This document shows positions 33,579 through 41,060 of a DNA stretch of 52,010 bases, piece by piece. The notes below the pieces were generated by a model that was not told the origin of the DNA, made no database searches, and was given only the letters and a program-made list of their open reading frames with translations. The first letter of the stretch is position 1. Every line of letters begins with the position of its first letter. The stretch spans positions 1-52,010 of the forward strand of contig NZ_BFBX01000100.1 in assembly GCF_003851045.1 (NCBI RefSeq), given 5' to 3'. Source of the stretch: Paenibacillus sp. 598K. Its GTDB lineage: Bacteria > Bacillota > Bacilli > Paenibacillales > Paenibacillaceae. The translations under genes and the position numbers were made by a program.

Positions 33579-35045
33579 ATGTATCGTGTACTGATTGTCG
33601 ACGATGAGCCATGGGCGATCAAAGGCATACGCAATGCCTTCAACTGGAGCCAATACGGATTCGAAATTACAGGCGAGTATACGAGCCCGCGTCAAGCGCT
33701 CGAAGCGATCTGCGAGCAGCTCCCCGATCTGGTCATCACCGACATTCAGATGGGCGAAATGTCAGGGCTGGAGCTAATCCGGCAGACACGGGAGCGAGAG
33801 CTGGATGTTGGCTTTGTTGTTGTAAGCGGATACTCGGAGTTCGCCTACGCACAGGAGGCGCTGCGTCTGGGAGCGCTCGACTATTGTCTGAAGCCGATCG
33901 ATATCGAGATGACGGACCGGCTGATCGACAAGCTGGCGCAGCAGCTCAGCGAGAAGCAAAGCATGCGGGATCATCTGATGCTCGAAGCGCTCACTTCGTC
34001 GGATCAAACCGAGGTGCGGCGGTTGACGACGTTTTTCGAGGACGAAGGGCAGGTCTGCTATCGCGCCGTTATGGTCCATGCACAGAGCGAGCAGCAGCGA
34101 AGACCCGGGCTTGCCGGCTGGGACCGGGAGAGGATGCTCGTCGTGGCCTCTGGGGCGAAGAAGACGCTCTACCTCTTGAAGAGCAAAAGCCGGAGCGAGC
34201 TGGAGCAGGTGAAGGAGGCGGCGTTTGAAGACGGAACGCTCAGAGCAGCGGGGATCAGCAGCATCGCCGATCATCGGGATGTGCTTGCGAAGCTGATCAA
34301 GGAGGCGGACCTGGCGGCCTCGCATTTTTTTGTTGGGGAGCATAATGGTCTATTTGTCTATGAGCCGCAGTTGGCGAACGTCAAGCTGTTTATCGATGAG
34401 CTGCCCTTACTCATCCATGAGAAGACACTGGAGGATATCGACGGGTTTGTCCATCGTCTTCAGGCGTATTTCCGCTATCATCGCCTTGGGATGGGCGAGG
34501 CCGTCTACTTGTGGAATCAGACGGTCGGCGTGTTGATGGGCGCTTACCCCGAGATGGTCCAGGATATGGAGCTGGAGTTTTTGAATTATGTCGAGCTGCT
34601 GGAGCGGTTCGAACATTTCGAGTCGCTGTGCGGCTTCGTCTACGATGTGCTGGTGTATATCAAGCAGATGAACCGGCCGCAGGACCACGACGGGACGATC
34701 CAATCGTGCTTCCTGCAGATGGTGCAGTATATCGATCGCCATTACGATCAGCGTTTGTATCTGAAGGAGCTGTCCGCCCAGTTCCATGTGAACCAGGTAT
34801 ATTGCTGCCAGCTGTTTAAGAAATTGCTCGGTCAGACTTTCTCGGAGTATGTCACCGAGCTGAGGATCCGCAATGCATGCGAATTGCTGACGCAAAGTCC
34901 ATGGTCGATCGAGGAGGTAGCCTCCCGGGTAGGCTATGTCGATTATTATTACTTCAATAAAGTATTCAAAAAGCAATGCGGCATTACGCCGGCCAAGTAC
35001 CGAAAAAGGAGCCTGGGGGGAGTCGCTTGCAGCTCAGCAAAGTAA
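33579..35045 (+). CDS. Response regulator with AraC-type output (YesN type)
   Basis: A 488-residue full-length YesN-type regulator. The receiver (1-120) has D8-D9, acceptor D55 in TDIQMG, and Lys in YCLKP. A long central region (about 130-370) is followed by a C-terminal AraC double helix-turn-helix (LKELSAQFHVNQVYCCQLFK; VASRVGYVDYYYFNKVFKKQ). A GGGAGG site precedes ATG 33579. The gene overlaps the start of the kinase that follows by about 19 bases. Regulation of an amino-acid-type importer by a YesM/YesN pair would be atypical; the divergent GH43 gene is another possible target. Confidence 0.93.
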   Translation: MYRVLIVDDEPWAIKGIRNAFNWSQYGFEITGEYTSPRQALEAICEQLPDLVITDIQMGEMSGLELIRQTRERELDVGFVVVSGYSEFAYAQEALRLGALDYCLKPIDIEMTDRLIDKLAQQLSEKQSMRDHLMLEALTSSDQTEVRRLTTFFEDEGQVCYRAVMVHAQSEQQRRPGLAGWDRERMLVVASGAKKTLYLLKSKSRSELEQVKEAAFEDGTLRAAGISSIADHRDVLAKLIKEADLAASHFFVGEHNGLFVYEPQLANVKLFIDELPLLIHEKTLEDIDGFVHRLQAYFRYHRLGMGEAVYLWNQTVGVLMGAYPEMVQDMELEFLNYVELLERFEHFESLCGFVYDVLVYIKQMNRPQDHDGTIQSCFLQMVQYIDRHYDQRLYLKELSAQFHVNQVYCCQLFKKLLGQTFSEYVTELRIRNACELLTQSPWSIEEVASRVGYVDYYYFNKVFKKQCGITPAKYRKRSLGGVACSSAK

Positions 35046-36789
35046 AACTGAAGCATCAGATGGTCCTTATTTTTGTGCTCGCGATTGTGTTATTTATGAT
35101 GATGGAGCTGTATTTCTATTACAGCTTCTCTCACCTGACGCAGAAGCGCGCGGCTAACTACGGCCATACCATTATCGAGCAGACGCGACAGAAGATCGAT
35201 TCGGTATTCGACGATATCATCGTCAGCACCAATATTGTGGTAAGCAACAAAAAAGTCCAGGCGTTCACCATATCCGAGGACAACTACAAACGAAATATTG
35301 AGATCGGCACGGATGTGGTCGAACTGATGGATGATATGCGTGCCTTTAACTCGTATGTGAGCGGCATTATCATTAGCGACAGCAAGGGCAGGCGTGTATT
35401 CAGCTCGGCGCCCGCTAGCGGCGAGGTTTTTTTTTGAATGCTTTTGACGACTTCATGCGACAGTACAGCCAGCAGCCGGAGGCGAGCGGCAGCTTCACGC
35501 CGCTGCTGAGGCACGACAAGACCGAAGCGACCTATTTTTTCTATGTTGCGCCGATCATCGAATCGATCGGCGGCGTTCATTTTTTGCAAAAAACCGGTTA
35601 TTGCTCAGTGATGGTCAATACGAGCAAGCTGCAGGAGCTGGTGGAGAATACGGAGCTGACGCCAAACTCGACGCTGTCGATCCTGAACGCGCGCAACGAA
35701 ATCATTGCCTCCAGCCGGCTGGCAGGACAGGGTGAGTTCGATGACAAGTCCTCGGCGGCGGAGGACGACGAGAAGGTCATCCTGCAGCGGACCGAACTGA
35801 AGCTCGCCGACGGCTGGAGCATCGTCAGCCGCATCCCGGTGCGAGAGCTGACGACCGATATGCAGGCGATCAAGCAGGTCAGCATGATCGCGGGCGTCGG
35901 TATGACGCTCAGTATGCTGCTGCTCGGGTATTATTTCCTGAACAGTCTGACCCGGCCGGTCATAGGACTGGTGGCGGATATGCGCAAGATCGGCGGTCGC
36001 GAGCTCGGTCATCGGGTGAAGGTCCGCTCGACCAACGAGGTGGGCGCGCTGGCCTATGACATTAACCGGATGATCGAGAATATGGAGCATATGACGCGAG
36101 ATATCCTCCATGCCCAGGCCCAGCTATACGAGCTGAAGCTCAGCAAAAAACAGGCGGAATTCTCAGCGCTGCAAAGCCAGATCAATCCCCACTTCCTTTA
36201 CAATACATTAAACTGCATCAGCAGCATCGGACTGGAGTATGGCAGCCGAGAGATCGCCCAGATCACCTCGTGTATGTCGAGAATCTTCCGCTACAGCATC
36301 CAGCAGGACGAGCTGGTCTCGATCCATGAGGAGGCGCAGTGCGCCCGCGACTATATGCAGATCATCTCGATCCGCTACGAGAATCGCTATGCGATGGAGG
36401 TGCAGGTCGACGAGGCGTTAATGGAGCTGAAGACGCCCAAGATGATCCTCCAGCCGCTCGTCGAAAACGCCGTCTACCACGGGCTCGGCAGCAAAGCGTC
36501 AGGCGAGGGGGTGCTGGTGAGCGGAAGCCTCAATGAACGAGGCGATATCGTCCTCCGAATCATCGATACCGGCCGAGGCATCGACGCCGAGAGGCTGGCG
36601 AGTCTCAGAGCCAAGTTGGAGGCGGCCACGGAAGCGATGGACAACGGCGCGGGCAGCAGCATCGGACTGAGCAATATCCACGCCCGGATACGTCTGCTCT
36701 TCGGCGAGGCGTATGGCGTCCGCATCGAGAGCGTGCCCGGCGCAGGCACGACCGTCACCGTCGTCCTTCCGGGCTTTCAGCATGACTGA
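35027..36789 (+). pseudogene. Sensor histidine kinase (YesM type) interrupted at a T9 tract
   Basis: Two frames together make one kinase. The first starts at TTG 35027 (ribosome site GGGGGGAG) with a membrane helix (VLIFVLAIVLFMMMELYFYY) and part of the sensor domain, and ends in TGA at 35437. The second runs from there to 36789 with the rest of the sensor, a second helix, HAMP, the QSQINPHFLYNTLNCIS histidine box and an intact ATPase domain (PLVENAVYHG, DTGRGID, SSIGLSNIHARI). The break lies in nine consecutive T. Adding one T or removing two would restore a normal 587-residue kinase. All other parts look undamaged, which argues for sequencing error, phase variation or slippage rather than an old pseudogene. 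Confidence 0.85.
35427..35435 (+). repeat. T9 homopolymer at the kinase frameshift
   Basis: Nine T directly before the premature TGA. Tracts of this length are prone to replication slippage and to transcriptional slippage by RNA polymerase, either of which could restore the kinase frame. Confidence 0.9.
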
Positions 36790-36932
36790 AACGTTTGCGC
36801 TCAGTGCCCCCTGTATGGAGATGATTTTTGTAAGCAGCTATTTAAAAGAAAGAAAAAGGGGAGCAATTCGGGCGAAGTTGAGCAATTATAGAAAAGGAGA
36901 AATTGGGGGAACTTAAACATTGAAAGGTAATG

Positions 36933-36961
36933 TTGACAGAAAGGTGTGTATCTTCTACATT
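36933..36961 (+). promoter_or_regulatory. Sigma-A promoter of the amino-acid transport genes
   Basis: Consensus -35 TTGACA (36933-36938), 17-bp spacer, -10 TACATT (36956-36961), 67 bases before the binding-protein ATG. The transport operon can thus be expressed apart from the broken kinase. Confidence 0.75.
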
Positions 36962-37028
36962 AATCTATACAATTCGAATGAGTATTATCGGAATTAAAAC
37001 CTTACACCATTGAAGTCGGAGGGACATC

Positions 37029-37880
37029 ATGAAGAAGACATACGTAATAGCGACGGTCATGCTGCTCTTGGCTGCCTTGATCGCAGGCTGCGGCAGCAAA
37101 GCAACACCATCGGAGGAAGGCTCGCAAGAGAGCGGCGGCGCCAAAAAGAAAACGATCGTCCTTGCTACAAGCGGGGTCAGCAACCCGTTCACTTATCAGA
37201 AGGATGGACAACTGACAGGCTATGACGTCGAGGTCGTCAAGGCGATCTTCGACGGTCTGCCGGACTATGAGCTTAAGGTTGAAGTGACCGAGTTCGAAAG
37301 TATCCTCAATGGTCTGGACAACGACCGCTATCAGCTCGGCGTCAACAACTTCAGCTCCAACAGCGAGCGTAGGGAGAAATATCTCTTCTCCTACCCGATC
37401 ATCGAAAATGCCAATGTGTTCGTCGTTCGCAAGGATGACGAAAAGCTGAAGGCGCTTGAGGATCTGGGCGGCTACAAGGCAATCACCGAGGTAGGCAACT
37501 CGGGCGCGACGATCCTGGAAAACTATAATAAAGAGCATGCCGATAATCCGGCGGAGATCATCTATACGGAAGAGAACTTCATCAAGCAATTCGAGAACAT
37601 CGAGGCCGGCAAATACGATGTCCGCATCATCTCCCGCATCTCTGCAGAGAAAGGGATCGCCGAGTATGGTCTGACCGGCTTGAAGGTGGTGCCATTCTCC
37701 AACGCCAACAGCGATCCCGGCTCCTACATTCTGTTCTCCAAAACGGTCGACAGCGAGCTGTACGATGCGGTGAACCGGAGAATCAAGGAGATGTACGACG
37801 ACGGCACGCTGCAGAAGATTAGCGAGGAGCAGCTCGGCGGCAACTATATTCCGAAAAAAGAACTGTTGGTTACCGAGTAG
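37029..37880 (+). CDS. Polar amino-acid (cystine/glutamine type) binding lipoprotein
   Basis: A 283-residue SBP_bac_3 family protein. The signal peptide ends in lipobox LIAGC (Cys20). The mature part shows the family order: KTIVLATSGVSNPFTYQKDG, LTGYDVEVVKAIFDGL, the FSSNSERREKYLFSYPI segment that lines the ligand site, and a closing MYDDGTLQKISEEQLGG. It is separated by only 117 bases from the CapA-like gene and works with the permease and ATPase at 39362-40909. TcyA-like cystine binding is plausible but the ligand is not determined. Confidence 0.9.
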   Translation: MKKTYVIATVMLLLAALIAGCGSKATPSEEGSQESGGAKKKTIVLATSGVSNPFTYQKDGQLTGYDVEVVKAIFDGLPDYELKVEVTEFESILNGLDNDRYQLGVNNFSSNSERREKYLFSYPIIENANVFVVRKDDEKLKALEDLGGYKAITEVGNSGATILENYNKEHADNPAEIIYTEENFIKQFENIEAGKYDVRIISRISAEKGIAEYGLTGLKVVPFSNANSDPGSYILFSKTVDSELYDAVNRRIKEMYDDGTLQKISEEQLGGNYIPKKELLVTE

Positions 37881-37913
37881 ACCGGGGACTAGCAGCTATA
37901 CATGACGCCATCG

Positions 37914-37943
37914 GCGCGGACAAGCTATAGATGCTGTCCGCGC
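37914..37943 (+). terminator. Intergenic hairpin between binding protein and CapA-like gene
   Basis: GCGCGGACA/TGTCCGCGC, 9-bp perfect stem with a 12-base loop, no T-run. It may be an mRNA stabiliser or partial terminator that keeps the binding protein more abundant than the genes behind it. Confidence 0.45.
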
Positions 37944-37997
37944 TGACTGTTTGAGACGCGGGACATTTTCATTCCTATATGAGCTGGAGGTTCAGTC

Positions 37998-39356
37998 ATG
38001 AAATTCATCATCAGCGGAGACGCCTTGTTCTCCAGCGCCAATCTGCATCAGACGATCGATCCAAAGCTGCTTGAGCTACTGCATAGCGCAGATGAGGCCT
38101 ACACGAACGCCGAGTTCGTCACGCCCCGTCCATCGACGCCGCCCGCCGCCGGACGCGGCTATTCGACGAGCGTCAGACCGCAGGCGCTCGACGAGTTCGC
38201 GCGTCTGAATATCAAGTACGTTGGCTTCGCCAACAATCATACCGGCGATTACGGGCTGCAGGGCATCGTCGATACGCTCGAGGAGGCGGCGAGCCGCGGC
38301 CTGGTGCCGCTCGGCATCGGCTACGATCTCCATGAGGCGCGCAAGCCGGTATTCATCGATACGGCCGATGGCCGGATCGCCATCATCACCGTCGATGTGA
38401 CGCGCAGCGAGGTGTTCGCCGCCTCCAATCCGGGCAATGGCGTGCCCGGGCGTCCGGGCGTCAATCCATTGCGCTGGGGCCGGACGTACGTCGTCGAGGA
38501 GCAGGACTTCGAGACGATCCAGGCGATCAGCCGCAGGATCGGCGTCGACGCGAGCATGCGCGAGGGCCGCCGGATCGAGCGGGCGCAGGAGAAGCCGGCG
38601 CATCAGTACGATTTCGGTTCCTTCTTTGAAGGGTATCTGACCTTCGAGAAGGGCGATCGCTCCTATATCCGCACCGAGGCCAATGCCGCAGATCAGGAAG
38701 CGATCCTCCGCTCGATTCGAGACGCTCAGGAGCGCAGCGACTTCGTATTCGTCAATCTGCATACGCACGAAGGCAGTAATGAAAACTGGTATTCCGACGA
38801 TCCGGCCGAATTTATCGAGACGTTCTCTCGTCTGGCGATCGATGCGGGGGCGCACTGCATTTTCGGTCATGGCTGCCACTTCACGCGGGGGGTCGAGTTG
38901 TACAAGGGCCAGCCGATCTTTTATAACCTCGGCAGCCTGTTCATGGAGTTCGAGGCTGGCGAGTCGATCATCCCGCCCGAGATGTTCGTCGCCTACGGCT
39001 ACGAGGAGCGGGAGGCGCCGTCCACGCTGCACAAAAACCGCGCCAAGGACAGCGAGGGCAACTGGACGGGCTTTTATAGCGATCCGAAGTTCTCCGAAAA
39101 CTTCCTGGTCGTCTTCGACCTGTCCCGGGACGACAACCGCTTCGATTATGAGCTGATCCCGATCGATCTGCAGATGACTCATCCGCATGTAACGAAGCGT
39201 GGATTGCCGGTGATGGCCTCCGAGGAAGCGACCGCCTCGCTGGTCGGCCGACTGAATCGCATCAGCAACGAGAGATATGAGACGGAAGTCGCTCAGGCGC
39301 AGGGGCGTTGGATCGTGAGGCCCTGGAGCGGCGGCGCTTCCGCTCGAAAGGACTGA
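37998..39356 (+). CDS. CapA-like (PGA_cap) metallophosphatase-fold protein
   Basis: A 452-residue member of the CapA/PgsA group, whose founding members are needed for poly-gamma-glutamate capsule synthesis or anchoring. Metal-site-type motifs typical of the calcineurin-like fold are present: the SGD start (residues 5-7), NAEFVTP, FANNHTGDYG, NLHTHEGSNENW and FGHGCHFTRG. Unlike PgsA it has no N-terminal membrane helix or signal peptide, so it is probably cytosolic. ATG 37998 has TGGAGG upstream. It is placed between the binding protein and the permease of one amino-acid importer, so it may process the imported compound, for example a gamma-glutamyl or phosphorylated amino acid. That role is inference. 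Confidence 0.82.
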   Translation: MKFIISGDALFSSANLHQTIDPKLLELLHSADEAYTNAEFVTPRPSTPPAAGRGYSTSVRPQALDEFARLNIKYVGFANNHTGDYGLQGIVDTLEEAASRGLVPLGIGYDLHEARKPVFIDTADGRIAIITVDVTRSEVFAASNPGNGVPGRPGVNPLRWGRTYVVEEQDFETIQAISRRIGVDASMREGRRIERAQEKPAHQYDFGSFFEGYLTFEKGDRSYIRTEANAADQEAILRSIRDAQERSDFVFVNLHTHEGSNENWYSDDPAEFIETFSRLAIDAGAHCIFGHGCHFTRGVELYKGQPIFYNLGSLFMEFEAGESIIPPEMFVAYGYEEREAPSTLHKNRAKDSEGNWTGFYSDPKFSENFLVVFDLSRDDNRFDYELIPIDLQMTHPHVTKRGLPVMASEEATASLVGRLNRISNERYETEVAQAQGRWIVRPWSGGASARKD

Positions 39357-39391
39357 ACGCATTGAACGGACTGAACGGATTGTTGAACGGA
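39353..39391 (+). repeat. Nine-bp tandem repeat at the permease start
   Basis: Units of the form (C/T)TGAACG(G/C)A start at 39353, 39362, 39371 and 39383 (the last after a 3-base spacer). They encode the peptide LNALNGLNGLLNG and span the CapA stop and the probable permease start. Gain or loss of a unit keeps frame. Confidence 0.7.
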
Positions 39392-40153
39392 AAGCTGTTT
39401 GATATCGAAGCAGTGTTCTCGGCGATACCGGAGCTGCTGCGGTTTTTGCCGGTAAGCTTGGAGATTACGTTTATCTCGATGCTAGCCGGTCTGGTGCTCG
39501 GTCTGGTGCTGGCGATTATCCGCATCAAAAAAGTGCCTGTGCTCAGTCAACTGATCACGCTATTCATCTCCTTTATCCGTGGTACGCCGATGATTATCCA
39601 GCTCTATCTGTCGTATAACGGCATCCCGCTGCTGTTGAAGTATATTAATATGACCTATGGCACCGACTATAGCATCAATGCGATCCCGGCGATGCTCTTC
39701 GTCCTTATTACCTTCTCCTGCAATGAAGCGGCGTACAACTCGGAGACGATCCGGGCGGCGCTGCAATCGGTTAACAAAGGCCAGATCGAGGCGGCCGAAT
39801 CGCTGGGTATGACGTACTTCCAGGTGCTGAAGCGGGTTATCATCCCGGAGGCGCTTGTCGTCGCCGTGCCGCCGCTCGGCAATGCGCTGATCAGCCTGCT
39901 CAAGGGCACCTCGCTGGCCTTCGTCGCCGGCGTCGTCGAGATGACGGCGCAGGGCAAGATTATTTCCGGCAGCACGTTCCGCTTTTTCGAGGTCTATCTG
40001 GCGCTGGCGATTATATATTGGGCGCTGACGATAGTTATCGAGCAGATACTGAAGTACCTGGAGAAGAAATTCTCGATACCCGACGTCGATGGCAACCCGC
40101 TCAAAAAACGTCGCCTCTTCTCCTTTTTCTCTTCGACAAGGGGGGATGTGTAA
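39362..40153 (+). CDS. Polar amino-acid ABC permease (TcyB/GlnP type)
   Basis: About 263 residues from TTG 39362, which follows an AAAGGA site; the frame is open back to 39308 inside the CapA-like gene. HisM-type features are SLEITFISMLAGLVLGLVLA, FISFIRGTPMIIQLYLSYNG, and the coupling loop GQIEAAESLGMTYFQVLKRV followed by IIPEALVVAVPPLGN. About five membrane helices. It probably homodimerises. The start sits in the 9-bp tandem repeat, so the precise N-terminus is uncertain. The next gene begins immediately after its stop. Confidence 0.92.
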   Translation: MNGLNGLLNGKLFDIEAVFSAIPELLRFLPVSLEITFISMLAGLVLGLVLAIIRIKKVPVLSQLITLFISFIRGTPMIIQLYLSYNGIPLLLKYINMTYGTDYSINAIPAMLFVLITFSCNEAAYNSETIRAALQSVNKGQIEAAESLGMTYFQVLKRVIIPEALVVAVPPLGNALISLLKGTSLAFVAGVVEMTAQGKIISGSTFRFFEVYLALAIIYWALTIVIEQILKYLEKKFSIPDVDGNPLKKRRLFSFFSSTRGDV

Positions 40154-40909
40154 ATGATCCGCATCAAGCATTTATCGAAGTCCTTCCACAAAAATCTGAT
40201 CGTCGACGACGTGTCTCTCGATATCGAGCGCGGCGAGGTGGTAGCGCTGATCGGCTCCTCCGGCGCAGGCAAGTCGACGTTCCTGCGGGCGCTGAACTGT
40301 CTGGAGCGGGCGGATCGCGGCGAGCTCGATCTGGACGGCTTCAAGGTCGACTTCACGACGATTACGAACAAGCAGATCCTCCAGTTGCGCCAGCAGACGG
40401 CGATGGTGTTCCAGCAGTTCAATCTGTTCCAGCAGCGGACAGCGCTTGACAACGTCAAGGAAGGGCTGAAGATCGTCAAAAAAATGAGCGACAGCGAAGC
40501 GACGGCAATCGCGACCAAGCAACTGGAGCAGGTCGGACTCTCGCACCGGATGCATTATTATCCGAAGCATCTGTCGGGCGGACAACAGCAGCGCGTCGGA
40601 ATCGCCCGGGCGCTGGCGATGCAGCCGAAGCTGCTGCTGGTCGACGAGCCGACCTCGGCGCTCGACCCGGAGCTGGTCGGCGAGGTGCTGCAGACGATCA
40701 AGAAGACGGCCGCCTCCGGGCAGACGATGATCCTCGTCTCGCACGAGATGAGCTTCGTCTACGAGGTCGCCAGCAAGGTTGTCTTCCTCGAGCAGGGCAA
40801 GATCATCGAGGAAGGGACGCCGGATGACGTGTTCAACCGGCCGCAGTCGAAGCGGACCGAAGCGTTCCTGCAGAGCTATTTCCGCGGCAAGGAAGGCAAT
40901 TCGTTCTGA
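40154..40909 (+). CDS. Polar amino-acid ABC transporter ATPase (TcyC/GlnQ type)
   Basis: A 251-residue ATPase with Walker A GSSGAGKST (34-42), Q-loop MVFQQFNLF, signature HLSGGQQQR, Walker B LLLVDEPTSALDPE and switch His in LVSHEMSF. It starts directly after the permease stop with a GGGGATG-type site. With the permease and the lipoprotein it completes a polar amino-acid importer, which unlike the sugar importers in this window carries its own ATPase. Confidence 0.95.
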   Translation: MIRIKHLSKSFHKNLIVDDVSLDIERGEVVALIGSSGAGKSTFLRALNCLERADRGELDLDGFKVDFTTITNKQILQLRQQTAMVFQQFNLFQQRTALDNVKEGLKIVKKMSDSEATAIATKQLEQVGLSHRMHYYPKHLSGGQQQRVGIARALAMQPKLLLVDEPTSALDPELVGEVLQTIKKTAASGQTMILVSHEMSFVYEVASKVVFLEQGKIIEEGTPDDVFNRPQSKRTEAFLQSYFRGKEGNSF

Positions 40910-40942
40910 AAACTTGCGATGAGGGTTCATAGACAGACATGT

Positions 40943-40985
40943 AAACCCGCTTAGGCACTGCGTTTGCAGGCTTAGGCGGGTTTTA
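40943..40985 (+). terminator. Terminator of the amino-acid transport operon
   Basis: AAACCCGC...GCGGGTTTT hairpin extended by an inner TTAGG-CTGC stem (one bulge and G-T pairs) and ending in a T-run. Confidence 0.85.
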
Positions 40986-40995
40986 TGTAGTTTTA

Positions 40996-41024
40996 TTGAT
41001 AATCATTTTCAATTATATTAGGAT
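40996..41024 (+). promoter_or_regulatory. Fur-box promoter of AraC/lipoprotein gene 2
   Basis: TTGATA (40996-41001), 17 bp, TAGGAT (41019-41024). A Fur box TGATAATCATTTTCA (40997-41011; one mismatch to the 7-1-7 consensus) overlaps the -35 and spacer in the same way as in the two internal promoters. Confidence 0.75.
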
Positions 41025-41060
41025 AGGAACTAGGGGACAGTTTTCGAGGAGTGAATAGTT

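Noticed and set aside
36789..36800. GAAACGTTT just after the kinase gene as a cre site
   Set aside because: The spacing between the TG and CG elements is one base short of the consensus and it is not next to a promoter.
38076..39362. A 428-codon minus-strand frame
   Set aside because: It is the antisense shadow of the CapA-like gene in GC-rich DNA, with Arg/Asp/Ala-rich composition and no ribosome site. The plus frame has clear family motifs.
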